Notes under the pieces: model-generated | Database searches by the model: none | Told to the model about the DNA's origin: nothing | Seen by the model: only the letters and a program-made list of their open reading frames with translations | Shown here: one piece after another, positions 1 through 5,720 of the stretch | Position numbering within the stretch: the stretch's first letter is position 1 | How the letters are laid out: the number at the start of each line of letters is the position of its first letter | Made by a program: the position numbers and the translations under genes | Assembly (NCBI GenBank): GCA_051654865.1 | Contig: JBOFYV010000015.1 | Location: 1-10,072, forward strand | Length of the DNA: 10,072 nt | Reading direction: 5' to 3' | DNA from: JBOFOR01 sp051654865 | Lineage (GTDB): Bacteria > Bacillota > Clostridia > Peptostreptococcales > Peptostreptococcaceae

Positions 1-89
1 GGAGAAGGAGGGATTCGAACCCTCGCACCGGTTTAATCCAGCCTAATCCCTTAGCAGGGGATCCTCTTGAGCCGCTTGAGTACTTCTCC
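1..89 (-). tRNA. tRNA-Ser, anticodon GCU, lacking only its discriminator base
   Basis: On the minus strand the acceptor strand GGAGAAG (83-89) pairs with CTTCTCC (1-7). The T arm GAGGG-TTCGAAT-CCCTC is intact, and a long variable arm marks it as a class II tRNA. The anticodon stem ATCCC/GGGAT encloses the loop CTGCTAA, giving anticodon GCT, which reads AGC and AGU serine codons. The window begins at the last acceptor base, so the discriminator and anything 3' of it are outside. Position, arm pairing and the variable arm leave little room for another identity. Confidence 0.96.
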
Positions 90-108
90 GTATTTAATTT
101 ATACCTTA

Positions 109-137
109 ATTATATAGTGTAAACGCAATCCCGTCAA
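109..137 (-). promoter_or_regulatory. Sigma-A promoter for tRNA-Ser
   Basis: On the minus strand TTGACG (132-137) and a perfect TATAAT (109-114) are separated by 17 bp. Transcription would start near 102, about a dozen bases before the tRNA 5' end. Its near-consensus strength suits a stable-RNA gene. Confidence 0.85.
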
Positions 138-165
138 TAGTTTTTATATATTTTTTCTGAAAAAT

Positions 166-280
166 TTACTATACTTAGTCCGCTCGATGAGGTAGGAGAT
201 AAGTTTACCTTCCTGCTAGCGCAAGGTCGGTAAAACTTATCTCCTACCTCATCTTCGCTTATGGACTATAGATAGTGTAA
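166..280. repeat. Intergenic hairpin repeat, copy A (short-loop variant)
   Basis: Arms 187-206 and 233-252 are perfect 20-nt inverted repeats. Pairing resumes outside them (TAGTCC at 176-181 with GGACTA at 263-268) across an internal loop containing GCTCG on one side and CTTCGCT on the other. The motif GTCCGCTCG (178-186) is identical to 4609-4617 in copy B, and GCAAGGTCGGT (221-231) matches 4695-4705 with one difference. The apical CGCCGACACAG core of copies B and C is absent, so A looks like an internal deletion. It lies between the 3' end of the ABC operon and the tRNA-Ser promoter. On the minus strand it is followed by a short T run, so it could also terminate transcription of that operon. 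Its family is unknown to me. Confidence 0.8.
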
Positions 281-359
281 TTTTTATATTTAAAATATAG
301 GGTTGTGGTAGTATAAAACACTCCACCTTTACTTCATTGCTGTATATATAATTTTCAAA

Positions 360-1214
360 CTAGACTGTATGATGGTGGTAGTGGGCGTGTACTCCACTGA
401 ATCCGTCTTCGTGTGTGTGGTCATGGCCTATTCCATCTATGTGTTCGTGTACGTGCATATAGGATACTTGTAATTTGTTGTTTATAGGGTTTTTGCCTAC
501 ATATGCGTTTACTCCGAATACTTCTTTTAGCATTTGTGATGTTATTACTTCTTCTACTGTTCCACTGTTTATTATTTTTCCGTCTTTCATTACTATTAGG
601 TAGTCACAGTACATTGATGCTATGTTCATATCGTGTATTGCTGATAGTGTTGTTATTTTTAGACTTTTTACTAGGTCCATTAGTTGTATTTGGTATCCGA
701 TGTCTAGGTGATTTGTTGGTTCGTCTAGTATTAAAAAGTCTGTGTTTTGTACTAGTGCTCTTGCTATTAGCGTTCGTTGTTTTTCTCCCCCCGATAGTTG
801 TCCAAAGCTTCTTTCTGCATAGTTATCAAGACCTACTTTTTTGAGCATTTCTTCTACCATTTTTAAGTCTTCTTTAGAATAGTCTTCAAAGATTGATTTG
901 TATGGGTATCTTCCCATTTTCACTATCTGCTCAACTGTAAAGTCAAATTGAGAATTACTTTCTTGAGCAAGTACTGCTATTTCTTTGGCACAGTCTTTGT
1001 CTTTCATTTTTGATAGGTCTTTATTGTCTAGGTGTATACTTCCACTTACTGGTTTGTATAATCTATATATATTTTTTAATAGTGTAGATTTTCCTGATCC
1101 ATTTGGTCCTATGACACCTACAAAACTTCCCTTGGGAACATCAAAAGATATTTCTTTTAATATCTCTTTTTTATCTATATTAAATTTTAAGTTTTTTACT
1201 TGTAGTTTTAGCAT
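360..1214 (-). CDS. ABC transporter ATPase (FecE/BtuD type) with histidine-rich C-terminal tail
   Basis: This is the cytoplasmic nucleotide-binding subunit of an iron-siderophore/B12-type importer, powering uptake by ATP hydrolysis. It has a Walker A motif GPNGSGKST (residues 36-44), Q-loop Q84, signature LSGGEKQR (140-147), Walker B FLILDEPT (160-167) and switch histidine H194. The catalytic domain ends near residue 250. A further tail of about 31 residues (254-284) contains 11 histidines in HxH patterns, which is not part of the family core and suggests metal binding. The ATG at 1214 shares one base with the permease stop (TAATG), and a GGAGG lies 9 nt upstream, so the two are translationally coupled. 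It is the last gene of the importer operon. The ATPase assignment is secure. The substrate is inferred as nickel or cobalt, free or chelated; haem, siderophore or cobalamin are alternatives. Confidence 0.93.
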   Translation of the reverse strand: MLKLQVKNLKFNIDKKEILKEISFDVPKGSFVGVIGPNGSGKSTLLKNIYRLYKPVSGSIHLDNKDLSKMKDKDCAKEIAVLAQESNSQFDFTVEQIVKMGRYPYKSIFEDYSKEDLKMVEEMLKKVGLDNYAERSFGQLSGGEKQRTLIARALVQNTDFLILDEPTNHLDIGYQIQLMDLVKSLKITTLSAIHDMNIASMYCDYLIVMKDGKIINSGTVEEVITSQMLKEVFGVNAYVGKNPINNKLQVSYMHVHEHIDGIGHDHTHEDGFSGVHAHYHHHTV

Positions 1215-2296
1215 TATTCTTTTCCTCCAAATGAGTAATCTTTCTTAGAAATTAAATATAAGAAGAATGGACCACCTACTAATGATGTTATTATTCCTAT
1301 GGGTATTTCTATCGGAGGGAAAAGTCCTCTAGCTGCAATATCAGATGCTATTAAGAATATCGCTCCAATTAGTGATGAAAGTGCTATTAATTTTCTATGG
1401 TCACTTCCTGATATTGTCCTACATATATGAGGGACTACTAATCCTATAAATCCGATTGCTCCAGTTATAGAAACTAATGCTGATGTTAGTAGTGTTGCTA
1501 AAACTAATATTATTGACTTAATAAGTTTAATGTTTATCCCAAGTATTATTGCACTATCATCTCCTAGAAGTAGTATATCTAATGATTTTGACATTATAAA
1601 TGCTGTTATCATTACTATGACTAGTACTATAAATGGAAATAATAATTTATCCCATTTTGCACCACCTAAACTACCTATCGTCCAAAATAACGCACTTTTA
1701 GCTTGATTTGAATTTTTAGCTGAATATATAAGTAAATTAGTTAATGATGAAAATATTGTAGATATCGCAATACCGGATAATACTAATCTTGTTGTAGATG
1801 TGGTTTTACCCATTTGAGTACCTATTGCGAACACTAAAACTCCAGATAGCATAGAACCTGCAAAAGCTCCTGCTGTTAAGCTGTTTATTCCTATTGCTGA
1901 CATTCCACCTAAAACAAGAACTGCTACTGCGCCACATGATGCTCCTGATGAAATACCTAGTATGTACGGTTCTGCTATTGGATTTTTAGTTACACATTGC
2001 ATAAGTACACCACAAAGTGCTAGACCTGCACCACATATAGCTCCCAACAATACTCTCGGTAGCCTTATCTCCCATATTATATTTTGCGTCATTACACTTC
2101 CAACATCCCCAAACAATGCTCCATTTGTTAATTTACTAAGCACTACTTTATACACTTCTCCAGGTTCAATGTATGTACTACCTATTGCTATAGCTATAAC
2201 CGATGTTACAACTAGTAAGATACTTAGTGATATTACCCAAAATAAGAAACCTTTCTTTTTAGAAAGGCTTCTTTTATTATCTAATGCTACTTGCAT
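1214..2296 (-). CDS. ABC transporter permease, FecCD/BtuC family
   Basis: This 360-residue integral membrane protein should form the homodimeric channel of the importer. After a basic N-terminus (KRSLSKKK) the first membrane segment spans about residues 17-38, and alternating hydrophobic stretches fit the ten-helix FecCD fold. Family hallmarks are visible: IRLPRVL (77-83), the NPIAEPYILGISSGA block (105-119), GFIGLVVPHICR (282-293), which contributes the ATPase-coupling loop, and the terminal EIPIGIITSLVGGPFF stretch (330-345). Length is normal for the family. Its ATG overlaps the TAA of the binding-protein gene by one base, with GGAGA about 9 nt upstream inside that gene. FecCD permeases move Fe-siderophores, haem, cobalamin and, in some bacteria, nickel or cobalt, so sequence alone does not fix the substrate. 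Confidence 0.93.
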   Translation of the reverse strand: MQVALDNKRSLSKKKGFLFWVISLSILLVVTSVIAIAIGSTYIEPGEVYKVVLSKLTNGALFGDVGSVMTQNIIWEIRLPRVLLGAICGAGLALCGVLMQCVTKNPIAEPYILGISSGASCGAVAVLVLGGMSAIGINSLTAGAFAGSMLSGVLVFAIGTQMGKTTSTTRLVLSGIAISTIFSSLTNLLIYSAKNSNQAKSALFWTIGSLGGAKWDKLLFPFIVLVIVMITAFIMSKSLDILLLGDDSAIILGINIKLIKSIILVLATLLTSALVSITGAIGFIGLVVPHICRTISGSDHRKLIALSSLIGAIFLIASDIAARGLFPPIEIPIGIITSLVGGPFFLYLISKKDYSFGGKE

Positions 2297-3321
2297 TATT
2301 TATTTTCTCCAAAGAAGTATCCGTACATTTGCTCTATAAGTTTTGGATTTCTAACACCTGGAGATAAATCAGCTAATCCTACAACATATATTTTATTATT
2401 TTTTATAGCAGGTACATCTTTAAGTGCTGGGTGGGCTTTTAAGAAATCTATTTTATCTTGTACTGGTTGTCCAGCCATAAAGTCCGTTACTAATATAACT
2501 TCAGGATTTTTTGCTACTACACTTTCCCAAGATACATTTATATATGGCTTGTCAGCATCTTTTCCAAATATATTGTTTCCTCCTGCTAAATCGATTAAGT
2601 TGTTAGCAAGACCTGCCCCAACTACCATTGCGTCATTTTCTCCTGAATCATAAACCATCATTTTTACTTTATCTTCATCTTTTATATCTCCAACCTTATC
2701 AGTAACAGCTTTTATATCATTTTTCATTTTATCCACTACTTCTGTCGCTTTATCTTCTACTCCAAATATTTTTCCTAGTAATTCAAAATCTTCGTAAACT
2801 GTTTCAATAGTTGAATCTGCTTCATATGATTTAGCCATAAATGGAGTTATATCTTTTGAGATAAGTTCGTCCGGTGAACCAGTTGTTTCTTCACTTATTG
2901 ATGAATCCCAACCACTTACAAAGTCTGCACCTGTAGCCACAAATCCTTCTTTGGATACAGAATGCCCCTCTCCAACTTGAAGCTCTGGTATTTTGTTGTA
3001 TGCATCTTCAAACTCAGGTAGTATAGGATTATCTAAAAGAGCAGTTCCTATCATTCTATCTCCTAAATCTAATGCAAGTAACATTTCAGTCATAAATTGA
3101 GATAACGTTACTGCTTTTTGTCTTGGAGTTTCTACGCTTACATCGTAATCTTTAACACCATCTGAATATGTAAACGTTACAGGTGTAAAATTACTTGATT
3201 CCACTTTTGTTTCAGGTGAAACATCTCCATCTTTGCTTGGATTGCTTGAGCATCCTACTACACTTAATGCTAATCCAGTTATAGTTAATGTTATTAAAAA
3301 TCTTCTTAAGTTTTTGTTCAT
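2296..3321 (-). CDS. ABC transporter substrate-binding lipoprotein (Peripla_BP_2 type)
   Basis: This is the extracytoplasmic receptor that delivers substrate to the FecCD permease. With the start used here the protein has 341 residues: a basic N-terminus (MNKNLRR), a hydrophobic core, and a lipobox LSVVGC with lipidated C24. A Ser/Lys/Glu-rich linker follows, then a two-lobed helical-backbone domain from about residue 45, with 'VTLSQFMTEMLLALDLGDRMIG' near the front (first lobe) and a PEVILVTD strand and NNKIYVV segment towards the end. I chose the ATG at 3321 over the in-frame ATG at 3330: the AGGGAG Shine-Dalgarno sits about 9 nt before 3321 but directly abuts 3330. It is the first gene of the importer operon. 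No cobalamin riboswitch is visible upstream, which argues weakly against B12. Substrate inferred as a nickel or cobalt complex from neighbours. Confidence 0.9.
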   Translation of the reverse strand: MNKNLRRFLITLTITGLALSVVGCSSNPSKDGDVSPETKVESSNFTPVTFTYSDGVKDYDVSVETPRQKAVTLSQFMTEMLLALDLGDRMIGTALLDNPILPEFEDAYNKIPELQVGEGHSVSKEGFVATGADFVSGWDSSISEETTGSPDELISKDITPFMAKSYEADSTIETVYEDFELLGKIFGVEDKATEVVDKMKNDIKAVTDKVGDIKDEDKVKMMVYDSGENDAMVVGAGLANNLIDLAGGNNIFGKDADKPYINVSWESVVAKNPEVILVTDFMAGQPVQDKIDFLKAHPALKDVPAIKNNKIYVVGLADLSPGVRNPKLIEQMYGYFFGENK

Positions 3322-3398
3322 TTTTATCATTCTCCCTATATACTATTAAATCTCTATCTTTTATTTTAAATAATCCCTTTTATATTTTAATGCATAAA

Positions 3399-3433
3399 AA
3401 CCATGAAGGTGTTTTTAATAAGCCTTCATGGTT
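3399..3433 (-). terminator. Intrinsic terminator after the CooT / DUF3842 / His-rich operon
   Basis: On the minus strand the 11-bp perfect arms AACCATGAAGG and CCTTCATGGTT enclose a 13-nt loop and are followed by TTTTTATG. It lies 8 nt past the stop codon of the histidine-rich protein gene. The U run is only moderately long, so read-through into the ABC importer genes is possible. I found no convincing separate sigma-A promoter between here and 3321. Confidence 0.82.
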
Positions 3434-3441
3434 ATACTATA

Positions 3442-3756
3442 CTACATATTCTTTTTTGCTTCTACTAACATTTCGTTAGCTTTTCTCATATACTCAATAG
3501 CTTTTTCTATGCTAACTGCTGTTTCTTCTTTTCCTATAGCTCTAGCCTTATCTACCCATTCTCTAAATCCTTCTTCATGAGACTCATTATGATTTACCCA
3601 GTGTACTAGTAATATTTTCAAAGTTTTCTCGTCTTTGTTTTCTACAGTATCTCCATGCGAATGAGTATGAACGTGTCCATGAGAATGTCCATGTTCATGG
3701 TCATGATCGTGATCATGTCCGTGGTGGTATCTTAAAGTATCATTATTGAATATCAT
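3442..3756 (-). CDS. Small histidine-rich, probably metal-binding protein
   Basis: This 104-residue protein has two parts. Residues 11-34 hold 13 histidines alternating with Asp, Glu, Gly, Ser and Thr, a classic nickel/cobalt/zinc chelating stretch like those of HypB- or SlyD-type proteins. Residues 45-104 are helical and amphipathic, with further histidines H52, H56 and H60 in HWVNHNESHEEGF, followed by a Lys/Glu-rich helix. There is no signal peptide or membrane segment, so it is likely cytosolic. GGGGGA lies close upstream of the ATG at 3756. It is the third gene of an operon with DUF3842 and CooT and precedes the importer, which also carries a His-rich tail. I recognise the C-terminal part only as a conserved clostridial domain of unknown function. 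A metal store or metallochaperone role is inferred; the bound metal is unknown. Confidence 0.87.
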   Translation of the reverse strand: MIFNNDTLRYHHGHDHDHDHEHGHSHGHVHTHSHGDTVENKDEKTLKILLVHWVNHNESHEEGFREWVDKARAIGKEETAVSIEKAIEYMRKANEMLVEAKKNM

Positions 3757-3769
3757 TTGTTTTCCCCCA

Positions 3770-4186
3770 TTATTTTATATTAAATTCTTTCTTGATTTCT
3801 TTTATACAGTCCTTTATTAATAATGCTAAAGGTTTATTTTCTAATCCTACTAATGCTGTATTTTCTGGCATAATAGGTAAGAATATTTTTAGAGCTTCAC
3901 AATCTATTACTGCTTCACTTATTTTACAAGTTACTTCACCCATCATTGAGTTTGGCATTGCTATAGATATAGGCGCTACTATTATGTTAGCTTTTTTTGC
4001 TGATGTTATAATAGCATTTTCCCCTGTTGCTCCTTTATTTGCATGCGACTTCATCATTGAACTTGTGGCTATCGAATTTGTACCTAATGCATATATATCT
4101 ATGTATGTAGGTAGTTCTTCTCTTAGGTTAGATACTATTTGAGCTCCTATTCCACCGCCCATTCCATCTATAACTGCTATTATCAT
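3770..4186 (-). CDS. DUF3842 family protein
   Basis: This 138-residue cytosolic protein begins with MIIAVIDGMGGGIGAQIV, a beta strand and glycine-rich turn resembling a Rossmann or P-loop-like nucleotide site. A small-residue-rich middle (NKGATGENAIITSAKKANIIVAP, about residues 50-72) and a conserved-looking cysteine pair (C87 and C95) follow. These features match my memory of DUF3842, a family with no established function. AGGGGA lies about 9 nt before the ATG at 4186. It sits 21 nt after the CooT gene and 13 nt before the His-rich gene, so the three are almost surely one transcript. The context points to metal handling, but the sequence gives no direct evidence of metal binding beyond a few Cys, Met and His residues. 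Confidence 0.87.
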   Translation of the reverse strand: MIIAVIDGMGGGIGAQIVSNLREELPTYIDIYALGTNSIATSSMMKSHANKGATGENAIITSAKKANIIVAPISIAMPNSMMGEVTCKISEAVIDCEALKIFLPIMPENTALVGLENKPLALLIKDCIKEIKKEFNIK

Positions 4187-4207
4187 TCGTAATTCCCCTA
4201 TGTATTT

Positions 4208-4396
4208 TTATTTTTGTTTTATTATTATTTTATGATCCATTAGTCTTATTTCTTTTATTTCTCCATCTACTATTTTTTGTTCCCCTAGTAGGTCTGTTAG
4301 GTATACTTTTCCTTCAAATGGGTCTACGCTTACTACGTTTTCCATTATTCTTTCTAGTCCTTCTTCTTTTGCTATATAAGCTGCTGATTCACACAT
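4208..4396 (-). CDS. cooT: CooT-family nickel-binding protein
   Basis: This 62-residue protein matches the CooT family from its first residues: MCESAAYI with C2 after the initiator, then a compact all-beta pattern containing the repeated motif LLGEQKIVDGEIKEI and ending in KIIIKQ. In Rhodospirillum CooT, the N-terminal cysteine takes part in nickel binding by a dimer, and the protein serves nickel insertion into CO dehydrogenase; that role is known for the family and is not shown here. GGGGGA lies 8 nt before the ATG. It is the first gene of a three-gene operon with DUF3842 and a His-rich protein, downstream of a putative transcription attenuator. No CODH gene is in the window, so in this organism it may serve a distant CODH, or have a wider nickel role. 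Confidence 0.85.
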   Translation of the reverse strand: MCESAAYIAKEEGLERIMENVVSVDPFEGKVYLTDLLGEQKIVDGEIKEIRLMDHKIIIKQK

Positions 4397-4437
4397 TTTT
4401 AAGTTCCCCCTATTGATTTAATCTTAAATTATTATTC

Positions 4438-4496
4438 AAAAAAAGGTCTCTTTATGTATTTTAATACAATGTATTTCAATACTCTAAAGAAACCTT
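4438..4496 (-). terminator. Putative attenuator terminator in the cooT leader
   Basis: On the minus strand AAGGTTTCTTTA (4485-4496) pairs with TAAAGAGACCTT (4443-4454) over 12 bp with one wobble, and a run of seven T (4438-4444) overlaps and follows the stem. The 30-nt loop can itself fold into two smaller hairpins. It lies downstream of the promoter at 4533-4561 and about 42 nt before the cooT start codon, which is the layout of a leader attenuator. It could instead simply end transcripts from the upstream radical SAM operon. I see no known riboswitch class in the leader. Confidence 0.72.
4455..4483. promoter_or_regulatory. Alternating inverted half-sites inside the cooT leader
   Basis: Four 6-nt half-sites alternate in orientation on the plus strand: TGTATT (4455), AATACA (4463), TGTATT (4470) and AATACT (4478), with spacers of 2, 1 and 2 bases. 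Each neighbouring pair is a near-perfect palindrome. They could be an operator cluster acting as a roadblock, or simply the paired inner helices of the attenuator loop. I do not recognise the cognate regulator. Confidence 0.4.
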
Positions 4497-4532
4497 CATG
4501 ATTTCGTTTTCTTAATATTAATTTATACTTTG

Positions 4533-4561
4533 AGTATAGCATTATAACTATCACAAATCAA
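4533..4561 (-). promoter_or_regulatory. Extended -10 sigma-A promoter of the cooT operon
   Basis: On the minus strand TTGATT (4556-4561), a 17-bp spacer and TATACT (4533-4538) are preceded by TGC, forming an extended -10 element. The predicted start near 4526 leaves a leader of about 130 nt before the cooT ATG, which contains the attenuator-like hairpin. Confidence 0.65.
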
Positions 4562-4579
4562 CATTTTTACCACTTTTTG

Positions 4580-4767
4580 TATATAATTGTGTTTGTAAAT
4601 TATAGTAGGTCCGCTCGGGGGGTAAATAGACAAGCTTTCCTTCCGGCAGACAAAATTCGCTTTGCTCATATCGCCGACACAGTCGCTTAAAGCTGCAAGA
4701 TCGGTGCAGCTTATCTTTTTAACCCCCTTCGCTCCGTGACTATATTTTAGCTAAACACAATTATATA
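4580..4767. repeat. Intergenic hairpin repeat, copy B (longest copy)
   Basis: Perfect outer arms of 15 nt (4580-4594 and 4753-4767) are followed inward by the conserved GTCCGCTCG (4609-4617) and CTTCGCTCC (4727-4735). A second helix then pairs GGGGGTAAATAGACAAGC with its imperfect complement near 4708-4726. The apical part holds TTTCCTTCC, an AATTCGCTTTGCTCA segment and the 21-nt core starting TCGCCGACACAG (4671-4691), which is identical in copy C, then GCAAGATCGGT. The repeat starts five bases after the stop codon of the radical SAM gene at 4773, so it may serve as that operon's 3' end, though no U run follows it. Confidence 0.85.
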
Positions 4768-4772
4768 CTGCA

Positions 4773-5720
4773 TTATACACAGTCTAGACTAACTTCTTTT
4801 ATTGCTAATTTAATTTCTGATTCTGTTAGTTTTCTTGAGTAGTTGTATATTGTACTTCCTGGTCTTTCGTTGTAGTATGGTCTGTTGCAGTTTTTGCATC
4901 CTCTTATTTCAAATGGATATCCTTTATTTATGTCACTTTTTATTTCATCATCTAGCTTAATGTTTACTAAATCTCCATCTTCAAAATAGAAGTGATTATT
5001 ATCATAACCTTTGTTTATCATGTATGTCATTAGTTGAACTTTTCTATAACTTTGTATAGGTGGTTGTTTTACTTTTTCCATTTTTGTTCCCCTAACTGGT
5101 GTGAATGCAAATAGGCTTACTGTTATATTATTGTTATTTAAGTATGTGTATAGGTCATAGATGTCTTTGTGTGTTTCCCCTAGCCCTACTATTATGTGGG
5201 TGCTTATTTTTCCTTTGTATCTTTTTGCCATGTTTGTTATAAAGTTTAGTTTTTCTTGGTAGTTTGTTCCTTTTATGTTTTCATATAATGTTTTGTTTGC
5301 GGCATCTATTGCTATTCCTATTTTGTCGACTCCAATTGCAAAGAATTTTTGTATTTCTTTATCATCTTCTAGTTTTGCGGAGAGTGATATTGGCATTTTT
5401 ATATCGTCTTTTATGTATGTTATAAATTCTTCTACTTCGTTGTGTGCTTCGTCGCTTGCCATTGATTGTAGGCATATTCTTTTTATATTTTTACCTTTGT
5501 ATTCTTTTAAGGCTTTTAGTATTTCTTCTTTTGTGTATTCTGGCCATATTACTCTTGATAATTTATCTCTTCTTGTGCTACTTTCTGTTGATTGAGAGCA
5601 AAATGCACATTTGTTGTTACATTTATTTCCTGCCATTATGTATGCCGTTGTTGGAGGTATATCGTTTTTTTGATTAATTAATCCTAATTCTATTGCTGTT
5701 CCTAGTGATAATCTAATCAT
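4773..5720 (-). CDS. Radical SAM protein, LipS1-like (BioB-related)
   Basis: This 315-residue enzyme has the radical SAM cluster motif C34-x3-C38-x2-C41 (CNNKCAFC) followed by a WP and an ICLQS strand, and a GLGET segment near 179-183 in a half-barrel TIM fold like BioB. A distinctive tail at 275-288 reads GCKNCNRPYYNERPG. Its CxxC pair could ligate an auxiliary iron-sulfur cluster, as expected for a sulfur-inserting enzyme. The overall pattern and the RPYYNERPG tail resemble my recollection of LipS1, one of two radical SAM proteins that together insert two sulfurs into octanoyl groups to make lipoyl; I cannot confirm this by alignment. I start at the ATG at 5720: AAGGAG lies 11 nt upstream and the in-frame GTG at 5732 overlaps that ribosome site. 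The ATG overlaps the preceding stop as ATGA, indicating translational coupling. Confidence 0.88.
   Translation of the reverse strand: MIRLSLGTAIELGLINQKNDIPPTTAYIMAGNKCNNKCAFCSQSTESSTRRDKLSRVIWPEYTKEEILKALKEYKGKNIKRICLQSMASDEAHNEVEEFITYIKDDIKMPISLSAKLEDDKEIQKFFAIGVDKIGIAIDAANKTLYENIKGTNYQEKLNFITNMAKRYKGKISTHIIVGLGETHKDIYDLYTYLNNNNITVSLFAFTPVRGTKMEKVKQPPIQSYRKVQLMTYMINKGYDNNHFYFEDGDLVNIKLDDEIKSDINKGYPFEIRGCKNCNRPYYNERPGSTIYNYSRKLTESEIKLAIKEVSLDCV

Noticed and set aside
301..330. Weak inverted repeat GGTTGTGG...CTCCACC after the ATPase gene as a terminator
   Set aside because: The arms pair with several mismatches and no proper T run follows on the minus strand; copy A of the repeat is a better candidate.
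503..844. Leu-rich plus-strand open frame opposite the ATPase gene
   Set aside because: It is antisense to a complete ABC ATPase, has low-complexity Leu/Phe composition caused by reverse-complement codons, and lacks a ribosome site.
1962..2653. Two plus-strand open frames across the permease and binding-protein genes
   Set aside because: They are shadows of well-supported minus-strand genes, with no family signature.
3322..3398. Cobalamin riboswitch before the importer, considered because BtuFCD systems often have one
   Set aside because: The stretch is only about 75 nt, AT-rich, and has no B12-box or large folded domain.
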